Source: Actinomycetes bacterium (GTDB lineage: Bacteria; Actinomycetota; Actinomycetes; Actinomycetales; Cellulomonadaceae). From it: a DNA stretch of 21,600 nt. The notes under the pieces are model-generated. The model saw only the letters and a program-made list of their open reading frames with translations. It made no database searches and was not told the origin of the DNA. The stretch is from assembly GCA_023461115.1 (NCBI GenBank), contig JAEWOA010000073.1, positions 1 to 21,600 on the forward strand. Reading direction: 5' to 3'. The position numbers were made by a program, and so were the translations under genes. Below are positions 1-6,412 of this stretch, one piece after another (position 1 is the stretch's first letter; each line of letters begins with the position of its first letter).

Positions 1-311
1 GCTCCCGCGCCGCCCGCGCCGCCCGCGCGGCTGAGCAGCAGCGCGGCGGCGTGCTTGCACGACGAGCCGACGGGGCACGTGCACCACGTGTCGGCGACGC
101 GCCACCCGGAGCCGTCCGGACGGGCCGCCAGGTGCACGGTCGTGACGTAGGGCTGCGCCCGTGCGCCGCGGACGCGGCCGCGCAGCACGGCGCCCTCGGC
201 GTCCCACACACTCTCGACGACATGGCCCGACCGCGTGTACTCCTGCCCGCGAGCGAACGCTCCCCCGCCGACGACGCGGCGCACCTCGGACTCGGCGACG
301 TCGGGCGTCAT
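1..311 (-). CDS. SWIM zinc-finger domain protein (C-terminus outside window)
   Basis: Reading leftwards from ATG at 311, about 103 residues are visible before the window ends. Residues 77-87 carry the pattern C-T-C-x5-C-K-H, which is the CxCxnCxH zinc-binding signature of SWIM domains. A small beta-rich stretch precedes it (residues 24-75, with a GQEYTRSGHV start), as is usual for bacterial SWIM proteins. Family knowledge: SWIM fingers bind nucleic acid or protein and often occur in, or beside, SNF2-type helicases. Which of these applies here cannot be told because the rest of the protein is missing. A GGGAG about 11 bases upstream of the ATG and an in-frame TAG 57 bases upstream support this start. 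The gene follows the cold-shock-repeat gene in the same direction, with a 156-base gap containing a gene remnant. Confidence 0.7.
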   Translation of the reverse strand, partial: MTPDVAESEVRRVVGGGAFARGQEYTRSGHVVESVWDAEGAVLRGRVRGARAQPYVTTVHLAARPDGSGWRVADTWCTCPVGSSCKHAAALLLSRAGGAGGAG

Positions 312-378
312 GCGCTGCTGGGCTCCCTGGACGAGCGGCCGGACGAACGGCTGGACGCGCCGAGCCTAGGCGTGACCG

Positions 379-445
379 CCGACGCGCAGCGGTCCGGCCC
401 GCGAACGGCGTCCTCTACGTGCGCCACCAGGTCCGCGGCGCGCGC
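379..445 (+). pseudogene. Remnant of the 3' end of a RibD-C/DHFR-like gene
   Basis: Positions 404-435 encode N-G-V-L-Y-V-R-H-Q-V-R, matching N-G-V-V-Y-V-R-H-A-V-R at the C-terminus of the intact reductase gene at 18431-18462 (26 of 32 bases identical by eye). The preceding 15 bases (384-398) also match the intact copy at 13 positions, but five extra bases (399-403) break the frame between the two blocks. Nothing further upstream aligns convincingly, and there is no stop codon at the expected place. I read this as a short decayed duplicate. Chance similarity is possible given the small size. Confidence 0.4.
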
Positions 446-467
446 CGACCGCTGGGCAGCTCGGCCC

Positions 468-1388
468 TCACACCCGCTCGACGCGGTCCGCCTGCGGCCC
501 CCGGTCGCTCTGCCGGACGTCGTAGCGGACCCGGTCGCCCTCCTCCAGCGCCTCGGAGCCGCGCACCACCGACACGTGCACGAAGAGGTCCTCGCCGCCG
601 GCGTCCGGGGTGATGAAGCCGAAGCCGCGCTCGGGGTCGTAGCGCGCGACGACACCCTGGCCGCCGCGGGCGGGGGCGGCGGCCGACCGTGGCCGCTCGA
701 AGCGCCCGCGCGCCGGCGCCGCGGGCCGACGCGGGGGGCCGCCCACCAACTCGACGTCGTGGGCCTGCGGGCCGCGCTCGCCCGCGGCCGCGGAGAACGC
801 CACGCGATCCCCTTCGGAGAGCTCGCGGAGCCCTCCGAGCAACGCCCGGACGTGCACGAAGACGTCCTCGCCGCCGGAGTCGGGGGCGATGAACCCGAAG
901 CCCTTGTCCGCGTCGAAGAACGTCACGGTGCCGTCCGCGCCGTCGGCCGCCGCCTGCTGGCCGAGCGGCAGCAGGTGGTCCGCCTGCGGGCCCTTCTCAC
1001 CGTCGACCACCAGGAACGCGACCCGCTGCCCCTCGCGGACCACACCGCCCCCGACGATGGCCGAGCTGTGCAGGAAGATCTCCGCGCCGCCGCCGTCCGG
1101 GGTGAGGAAGCCGTAGCCCTTCGCCGGCTCGTACCAGCTCACGGTGCCGAGCACCCCCAGGGGCGCGTCGGCGGGGAGATCGCGCGTGACCCGGACGCGG
1201 CGGGCCTGCGGGCCGCGGTCGCCTTCGCCGACCTCGAACTCGACCTCCTGCCCCTCGCGCAGGGCACGGGCGCCGTCGTCGCCGACGATCTCCGAGGCGT
1301 GCACGAACAGGTCCTCGGCGCCCTCCCCGAGGTCGAGGAAGCCGAACCCCCGCTCGGCGTCGAACCAGCGGACAACTCCCTGGGGCAC
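468..1388 (-). CDS. Protein of four tandem cold-shock domains
   Basis: The 306-residue product is almost wholly four cold-shock domains, at about residues 4-67, 80-141, 152-214 and 244-306. Each keeps both nucleic-acid-binding motifs: RGFGFL/LFVH, KGYGFL/IFLH, KGFGFI/VFVH and RGFGFI/LFVH. Each ends with the same G-x-x-GPQA signature. A Pro/Ala/Arg-rich linker (about 216-243) separates domains 3 and 4. Family knowledge: single cold-shock domains are RNA/ssDNA chaperones of about 70 residues in the cytoplasm; four in one chain is unusual for bacteria. The GTG start at 1388 has GAGGAG six bases upstream. There is no signal peptide or membrane segment. A shorter paralogue in the same orientation lies at 16368-17183. 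The likely role is RNA binding with high avidity; this is inferred from the domains only. Confidence 0.85.
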   Translation of the reverse strand: MPQGVVRWFDAERGFGFLDLGEGAEDLFVHASEIVGDDGARALREGQEVEFEVGEGDRGPQARRVRVTRDLPADAPLGVLGTVSWYEPAKGYGFLTPDGGGAEIFLHSSAIVGGGVVREGQRVAFLVVDGEKGPQADHLLPLGQQAAADGADGTVTFFDADKGFGFIAPDSGGEDVFVHVRALLGGLRELSEGDRVAFSAAAGERGPQAHDVELVGGPPRRPAAPARGRFERPRSAAAPARGGQGVVARYDPERGFGFITPDAGGEDLFVHVSVVRGSEALEEGDRVRYDVRQSDRGPQADRVERV

Positions 1389-1476
1389 GGTGAACTCCTC
1401 GTCAGGCGATAACTGCTGTCGTCCAGTGTCCCCCCACCGGATCGGTCCCGCCGCACTCCCCGATGTGGCGCTCTGC

Positions 1477-3579
1477 TCAGGCGGCTCCGAACGCCGGGTC
1501 GCTCACCAGGTTGCCGCCGTTCTCCAACCGGCCCGCGAGCCGCCGGGTGTGGCCGCCCGTGGTGACCGAGACGTCGTACCAGTTGCCCGACGACGACGCG
1601 TCCCAGGAGAGCTCGGCGTCGCCGTGCGCGTCGAGCCGCAGCCGCGCGGGCTCCCGTTCCTCGTAGGCGTGGAACGTGACCACGGCGTCCACGGGCTCGC
1701 TCGTGGCGTTGCGCAGCGTGAGCCGCAGCGCGTGCGCCCCCTCGAGCTCGAGGCGCGCGGTCGTCGGCGCGGCGCCGTCGCCTTGGACCGACCGGTAGAA
1801 GCCGTTGGGGCCGTGCACCTCCAAGTCGTACCGCCCGCCGTCCCACGCGGCGTCGGTCAGGCTCTTGCCGGCCTCCACGCTGTAGCGGCGCGGAATGCGG
1901 TCCAGGTGCAGGCGGTCGTAGACGTGGAAGACGGCGCCGCGGGCGCCCGAGCTCGCGAACGTCAGGGTCAGCCGGCCGTCGTCGGCGCCGTCGGCCACCT
2001 CGAGCGCGTACGGCGTCGGGCGCGACGGACGGGTCCCGGAAGGCTGACCGAACGCGAACGTCTCGGGCGGCGTCGGCGCGGGCATCGCCTGCTGCTGAAC
2101 CTCCACGGCCTCGAAGCCGCTCGTGTCCGGCAGCTGCGGGACCGACGGGTCGTGCGCGGTGAAGTCGAGGCAGCTCGTCAGGTCGCCCGCCATGGCCCGG
2201 TTCCACGGCGCGATCGCCGGGACGGTGACGCCGAACCTCTTCTCGAGGAACTGCGCGACCGACGTGTGGTCGAACACCTCCGAGGCGACCCACCCTCCGC
2301 GCGACCACGGCGAGACGACGACGAGCGGGACCCGGAAGCCCATCCCGAGGGGGCGGATCGGACCGCTCGTGGTGTCGCGCTCGTCGATGTAGCTGGCGAA
2401 CAGGCCCTCCTCGGGGACCGGCAGGCCCGCGGCCGAGAAGTACGCGTTGAAGACCGGGTCGAGGTACGGCTTGAGCCCGGTGACGTCGAAGTACATGCCG
2501 TCGACGTCGAGCGTGGAGTCCCCGGCGCGCGTGCCGTCGAGGTTGAACGACGGGACCACGGGCGGCGGCACGTGGTCGAAGTAGCCGTCGTTCTCGTCGT
2601 AGGTGAGCACGACGAGGGTGCGCGCCCACACCTCGGGGTTGGCCCAGATCGCCTGCAGGATCTGGTGCACGTAGTCCGCGCCGCGCGCGGTGCTCGAGCC
2701 CATGCCGTGCTCCGACCACGCCTGCGACGGGAGCATCCAGCTCACCTGGGGCAGCGTGCCGTCCTGCACCTGGGCCGCGAAGTCGTCGAGCGACCACAGG
2801 CTCATGCCGTTGTCGTAGTTGGGCGAGCCGGGCTGCGCCTCCCGGAACGAGCGGAACGCCAGGCAGCCGTTCATGCCGCCGAGGAAGTTGTCGTTCGGGT
2901 CCTGGAAGATGCGCCAGGACACCCCCGCGGCCTCCAGCACGTCGGGGATCGTCGGCCAGTCGAACGGCTCGCCGCTGAACTTGTAGTCGGGCCAGCTGCC
3001 GAAGACCCACGGCCGCAGCCCGCCGCCGGCGAACTCCGCGGTCTCGGGCGTCTGGTGGCGGTTCTCCGCGCGCACCTGCGGGTCGTGGTTGGAGCCGGAG
3101 AAGAACTGGATCCGGTTCGGCGTGGTCGCGGACAGCACCGAGCAGAAGTGGTTGTCGCAGAGCGTGAACGCGTCGGCGAGCGCCCACTGGAACGGGAGCT
3201 CCGGCCGGGCGTAGTAGCCCATCGACTGGCCGTTGACCTCCTTGGTGAGCTCGTCGACCTTGAACATCGGCCACAGCCCGTACTTGCCCTGATTCCACGC
3301 TCCCTGCATGGAGTCGCCCTCGTGGGACGTGCTGGGGGCCTTCACCGCGTTCATCCGCGTGGAGTCCAGGTGGAACGGCGCGATCTCGCGCGTGCCGTCG
3401 CTCTCGAACCACACGGGCTTGCCGCTCTCCAGCGGGATCGGGAACCGATCACCGAACCCTCGTACCCCGGGCATCGCACCGAAGTAGTGATCGAACGACC
3501 GGTTCTCCTGCATGATGACGACGACGTGCTGCACGTCCTCGATCGTCCCGGTCAGTCCTGACGCCTCGCTCGTGGACAC
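1477..3579 (-). CDS. Phosphocholine-type phospholipase C (alkaline-phosphatase-fold esterase)
   Basis: This 700-residue protein belongs to the bacterial phospholipase C/acid phosphatase family, which cleaves phosphodiester bonds of phospholipids such as phosphatidylcholine. Visible family motifs are QENRSFDHYFG at residues 24-34, the SATTPNR segment, and the metal-site segment YDENDGYFDH at 327-336. The C-terminal 220 residues form two beta-sandwich repeats of the DUF756 type found in this family. Length matches the family. The GTG at 3579 is chosen because GGGAGG lies a few bases upstream and the ENRSFDHYFG motif then falls at its normal distance. Upstream in-frame codons to 3681 look non-coding. 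Relatives usually carry a twin-arginine signal peptide. None is visible with either start, so the enzyme may be cytoplasmic, or exported by an unrecognised route. It is divergent from the SulP gene. Confidence 0.88.
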   Translation of the reverse strand: MSTSEASGLTGTIEDVQHVVVIMQENRSFDHYFGAMPGVRGFGDRFPIPLESGKPVWFESDGTREIAPFHLDSTRMNAVKAPSTSHEGDSMQGAWNQGKYGLWPMFKVDELTKEVNGQSMGYYARPELPFQWALADAFTLCDNHFCSVLSATTPNRIQFFSGSNHDPQVRAENRHQTPETAEFAGGGLRPWVFGSWPDYKFSGEPFDWPTIPDVLEAAGVSWRIFQDPNDNFLGGMNGCLAFRSFREAQPGSPNYDNGMSLWSLDDFAAQVQDGTLPQVSWMLPSQAWSEHGMGSSTARGADYVHQILQAIWANPEVWARTLVVLTYDENDGYFDHVPPPVVPSFNLDGTRAGDSTLDVDGMYFDVTGLKPYLDPVFNAYFSAAGLPVPEEGLFASYIDERDTTSGPIRPLGMGFRVPLVVVSPWSRGGWVASEVFDHTSVAQFLEKRFGVTVPAIAPWNRAMAGDLTSCLDFTAHDPSVPQLPDTSGFEAVEVQQQAMPAPTPPETFAFGQPSGTRPSRPTPYALEVADGADDGRLTLTFASSGARGAVFHVYDRLHLDRIPRRYSVEAGKSLTDAAWDGGRYDLEVHGPNGFYRSVQGDGAAPTTARLELEGAHALRLTLRNATSEPVDAVVTFHAYEEREPARLRLDAHGDAELSWDASSSGNWYDVSVTTGGHTRRLAGRLENGGNLVSDPAFGAA

Positions 3580-3774
3580 AATCGCCTCCCGATCACGTGC
3601 ACAACGGCGTGTGGCTCGAGCCGACGCCGAATCGGTTATACCGCGCATTTCTGGCGCGCCGCCACCGGCCGAGTTGGGCATGCGGCTGGGTTGACGAGCC
3701 GCTAACCTGCACGCAGATCGCGCGGATCAGCGTGGCAAGCGCGCTGGTACGCGGTCGCCCCTGGGGGTGTGGGA
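3580..3774. promoter_or_regulatory. Divergent intergenic promoter region
   Basis: The 195 bases between the phospholipase and SulP starts must hold both promoters. On the minus strand TATAAC (complement of 3635-3640) is a good -10 box for the phospholipase and would give a leader of about 50 bases; no clear -35 accompanies it. On the plus strand TTGACG at 3691-3696 is a good -35 hexamer, but what follows at 16-18 bases is a poor -10. No clear operator is seen. Start sites are inferred. Confidence 0.35.
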
Positions 3775-5460
3775 ATGGCCCAGACGACCTCGACGCCGCG
3801 CGCCACGCGCCCGTGGCCGGTTCTCAGCTCACTGCAGGGGTACCGACGAGCGTGGCTGCGCCCGGACCTGCTGGCCGGCCTCACGCTCGCGGCGATCGCG
3901 ATTCCCGAGCAGATGGCCACCTCGACGCTCGCCGGGTTCCCCGTGCAGTTCGGCCTGTACGTGTTCATCGCCGCGGGGTTGGCCGTCGCGCTGTTCGCCT
4001 CCAGCCGGCAGCTCTCGGCCGGCGCCGACGCCGTCATCACCGGGACCTTCGCGGCCCAGCTCTCCGTCTACGCCGCGTTCGGCTCGCCCGAGTACCTCGA
4101 GCTCGTCGTGCTCCTGGCGCTCGTGGTCGGCGTGCTGCTGATCATCGTCGGCCTGCTGCGCTTCGGCTGGCTGGCGGACTTCCTCTCGACGCCGGTGACC
4201 ACGGGCTTCCTGGCCGGGGTCGGGGTCACGATCATCGTGGGGCAGCTCCCCCGGATCTTCGGTGTGGAGAAGGGGGACGGCGGCCCGGTCGAGCAGGTCG
4301 GCCACATCATCTCGGAGCTGGGTGAGGCCAATTGGTGGTCGGTCGCCATCGCGGCGGGCGCGCTCGTGCTGGTGATGGGCCTCGAGCGGGTCAGCCCCAA
4401 GATCCCCGGCGCCCTCCTGGCCCTGATCGGCTCGATCGTCGTCGTCGCGGCGTTCGACCTCGACGACCGCGGCGTCGACGTGTTGGGCGAGGTGCCGGCC
4501 GGGCTCCCCGGGCTTTCGGTGCCGGAGATCTCACTCGAGCGGCTCAGCGACGTGTTCCTGCCCGCGGTGACGATCGCGTTCATCTGCCTCATCCAGGTGG
4601 CCGCGGTGTCGCGGTCGTTCGGCGACTCGGACAGCCGGAAGCCGGTCGACGTCAACCGGGACTTCGTCGCCGTCGGGGCTGGGTCCTTCGGGTCGGCCTT
4701 CGTCGGGGGATTCCCCATCAACGCGAGCCCGCCGCGGACGGCCATCGTCGCCCGGTCCGGCGGCCGCAGCCAGCTGGCGACCCTCACCTCGGTGGTGATC
4801 GTCGTGGTCGTCGCGCTCTTCGCGACGTCGCTGCTCGAGGAGCTGCCGGAGGCCACGCTCGGCGCGATCCTGGCGTACGTCGGCACCAGGATCATGCGCT
4901 TCTCGGAGCTGCGCGCGATCGGCCGCTACGACAAGCGCGAGGCGACGCTCGCGATCATCACGCTCGTCGGCGTGGCCGTGATCGGGGTCGGCCCGGGCGT
5001 GGTGATCGCGGTGCTGCTCGCGATCGTCGAGCACACCTGGCGCGCGAGCCGCGCGCACACGATCGCGAAGGGGCGCGTGGACACTGGCCCCATCTGGCTG
5101 CCGGAGCGGTCCGAGCTGCCGGCCGGGGTGACGCTCACCGAGGTGCCCGGGGTCGCAGTCGTCGCACTCGAGGGACCACTGTTCTTCGCCAACGCCGAAC
5201 CGTTCCGGTCGGTCGTGCGCGAATTGACCGACCACTCGTCACCACCGCTGAAGGTCGTGATCCTGGATGCGGAGGCCGTGTACGACGTCGACTACACCGG
5301 CGCCGTCGCGCTGCGAGCGGTCGAGTCCGACCTGACTCGTCGTGGCATCAAGTTCGGGATCTCCCGTGCCGCGCACCGCTTCACCGCCGAGCACCTGGGC
5401 CTGTCCACCACGCGGCTGTTCGAGACGAACGACGACGCCATCCAGGCGCTGGCCGACTGA
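3775..5460 (+). CDS. SulP-family anion transporter with STAS domain
   Basis: The 561-residue membrane protein has the SulP/SLC26 layout: an N-terminal transport domain with many hydrophobic segments (about residues 30-420), then a cytoplasmic STAS domain (about 451-561). Recognisable features are the early D-L-L-A-G-L-T-L-A-A-I-A-I-P-E stretch, which corresponds to the family signature, and the conserved G-F-P-I-N-A-S-P-P-R-T loop in the middle. The STAS segment has D-V-D-Y-T-G at 504-509. Family members carry sulfate, bicarbonate or other anions, usually with protons or sodium; the substrate cannot be read from sequence. ATG 3775 is preferred over the in-frame GTG 3769 because GGGGG at 3763-3767 is well spaced for it. 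The gene is divergent from the phospholipase and convergent with the Ltp gene. Confidence 0.9.
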   Translation: MAQTTSTPRATRPWPVLSSLQGYRRAWLRPDLLAGLTLAAIAIPEQMATSTLAGFPVQFGLYVFIAAGLAVALFASSRQLSAGADAVITGTFAAQLSVYAAFGSPEYLELVVLLALVVGVLLIIVGLLRFGWLADFLSTPVTTGFLAGVGVTIIVGQLPRIFGVEKGDGGPVEQVGHIISELGEANWWSVAIAAGALVLVMGLERVSPKIPGALLALIGSIVVVAAFDLDDRGVDVLGEVPAGLPGLSVPEISLERLSDVFLPAVTIAFICLIQVAAVSRSFGDSDSRKPVDVNRDFVAVGAGSFGSAFVGGFPINASPPRTAIVARSGGRSQLATLTSVVIVVVVALFATSLLEELPEATLGAILAYVGTRIMRFSELRAIGRYDKREATLAIITLVGVAVIGVGPGVVIAVLLAIVEHTWRASRAHTIAKGRVDTGPIWLPERSELPAGVTLTEVPGVAVVALEGPLFFANAEPFRSVVRELTDHSSPPLKVVILDAEAVYDVDYTGAVALRAVESDLTRRGIKFGISRAAHRFTAEHLGLSTTRLFETNDDAIQALAD

Positions 5461-5475
5461 CGTGCGCGATCCGGC

Positions 5476-5580
5476 GCTGTGAAGGGACCCGACGATCCCG
5501 CGTCGCCACTGCGCCTGACCAGCGCGAGCCTCGACGACCAGAGGCGCACGGTCGAGACCGCGCGCGACGGCCTTCACAGC
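5476..5580. terminator. Nested inverted repeats between convergent genes
   Basis: GCTGTGAAGG at 5476-5485 is the exact reverse complement of 5571-5580, which includes the stop codon of the Ltp gene. Inside lie CGTCGC (5501-5506) with GCGACG (5564-5569), and TGCGCCT (5510-5516) with AGGCGCA (5542-5548). The pairs are properly nested, so either transcript could fold into a long interrupted hairpin. There is no T-run. A role as a bidirectional terminator or mRNA-end protector for the convergent SulP and Ltp genes is inferred from position. Confidence 0.35.
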
Positions 5581-6254
5581 CCGGTCGTGCTCACGCCGTA
5601 GGTCGCCTGCGACTTGGTGAATCCCTCGTACACGAGCTGTTCGACGAGGCCCGCGCGCGAGAACGACGTGAACGCGAGGTACTTGGCCGCGCTCGCGGCC
5701 GCCTGCGCGTTCCAGTCGACCCCGCCCTCGGCCTCGAGCCGCGCGACCGCGAACTCCGCGTCGGCGGCGCTGTAGTCCTCGTACCGGAGCTGCTCCACCA
5801 GGCCCTTGCGGGAGAAGGCGGTGAAGTCGAGATACCGGACTGCGCTGCGGTACGCGTTCTGCTGTGCGACCGTGCCAAGACGCTTCGCCTCGGCCGCCTG
5901 GGCGGCCTCCTCCTGGCGACGCTCCTCCTCCGCTTGGCGCTCAGCCTCGGCCGCGGCCTCGGCGGATGCTGTGGCCTCCGCGGCGGCCTCGGCCTCCTCC
6001 TGGCGACGCTCTTCCTCAGCAGCCTCGCGCTCGGCCGCAGTCTGCTCGGCGACGGCCGTGCCGGTCGCCGTGATCGAGGGCTCGGCGCTCGGCCCGGCCG
6101 CCTCGTCGCCGCCGTCACCCAAGGCGCCGACGATGGCCCCGAGGACCACGAAGGCTCCGATGCCCGTCAGCACCTTGTGCCGGGCCACCCAGGGCTTGGC
6201 ACGGGTGTCCTCGGGCACCGCGGTTGGCTCTCCTGCCGGAGTGTGGTGCCTCAT
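5574..6254 (-). CDS. Membrane-anchored Ltp-family protein with two Ltp domains
   Basis: The 226-residue product has a positively charged N-terminus, one membrane segment (about residues 28-45), an acidic Ala/Glu/Arg-rich coiled coil (about 69-125) and two C-terminal Ltp repeats (about 130-178 and 180-224). The repeats share A-x-x-YL-x-FT-x-FSR-x-GLVEQL-x-YE. No lipobox cysteine is visible, so the anchor is the helix, with the repeats probably outside. Family knowledge: the Ltp domain (PF07553) was described in a lipoprotein of Streptococcus phage TP-J34 that blocks injection of superinfecting phage DNA, but many actinobacterial chromosomal copies have no assigned job. ATG 6254 follows a strong GAGGAG with seven-base spacing. 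The neighbouring restriction operon makes an anti-phage role conceivable, but this is not shown. Confidence 0.8.
   Translation of the reverse strand: MRHHTPAGEPTAVPEDTRAKPWVARHKVLTGIGAFVVLGAIVGALGDGGDEAAGPSAEPSITATGTAVAEQTAAEREAAEEERRQEEAEAAAEATASAEAAAEAERQAEEERRQEEAAQAAEAKRLGTVAQQNAYRSAVRYLDFTAFSRKGLVEQLRYEDYSAADAEFAVARLEAEGGVDWNAQAAASAAKYLAFTSFSRAGLVEQLVYEGFTKSQATYGVSTTGL
5904..6011. repeat. 21-bp exact repeat in the coiled-coil coding segment
   Basis: The same 21 bases occur at 5904-5924 and 5991-6011, 87 bases (29 codons) apart and in frame. They encode the repeated E-E-R-R-Q-E-E-A part of the Ltp protein's coiled coil. The pattern suggests the coil grew by duplication of a 29-codon unit. 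Confidence 0.6.
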
Positions 6255-6282
6255 GGATCCGCTCCTCTGATTCGTCGGTCTC

Positions 6283-6305
6283 GCAGCACGGCACTCGCCG
6301 GCTGC
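6283..6305 (-). promoter_or_regulatory. Hairpin in the leader of the Ltp gene
   Basis: GCAGC-A-CGGC-ACTC-GCCG-GCTGC forms a nine-pair stem with one bulged base and a four-base loop, about 15 bases upstream of the GAGGAG ribosome binding site (minus-strand sense). It could affect translation or mRNA stability, or belong to a dispersed repeat. Adjacent leader sequence (6306-6350) is also rich in short GCGAGCG/GCGAG echoes. The function is unknown. Confidence 0.35.
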
Positions 6306-6412
6306 CTCGCTGACGCTCGCGGCTCCTTGACCATTCCGCTACTTCCGCTTCGATAACCCCCCTTATCAGAGTCTTGTATCGGTGCACCTGGCCTCGCCGC
6401 TACCCTCGCACC

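Noticed and set aside
1144..3561. Plus-strand open frame of about 800 codons
   Set aside because: It is antisense to the phospholipase and cold-shock genes, and has no recognisable domain or proper start.
4332..6356. Plus-strand open frame of about 670 codons
   Set aside because: It runs out of frame through SulP and antisense through the Ltp gene, with low-complexity composition.
6301..6360. Possible tRNA on the minus strand upstream of the Ltp gene
   Set aside because: The GTAGCGGAATGGTCAAGG stretch resembles a tRNA D-arm, but there is no acceptor stem, anticodon arm or T-loop.
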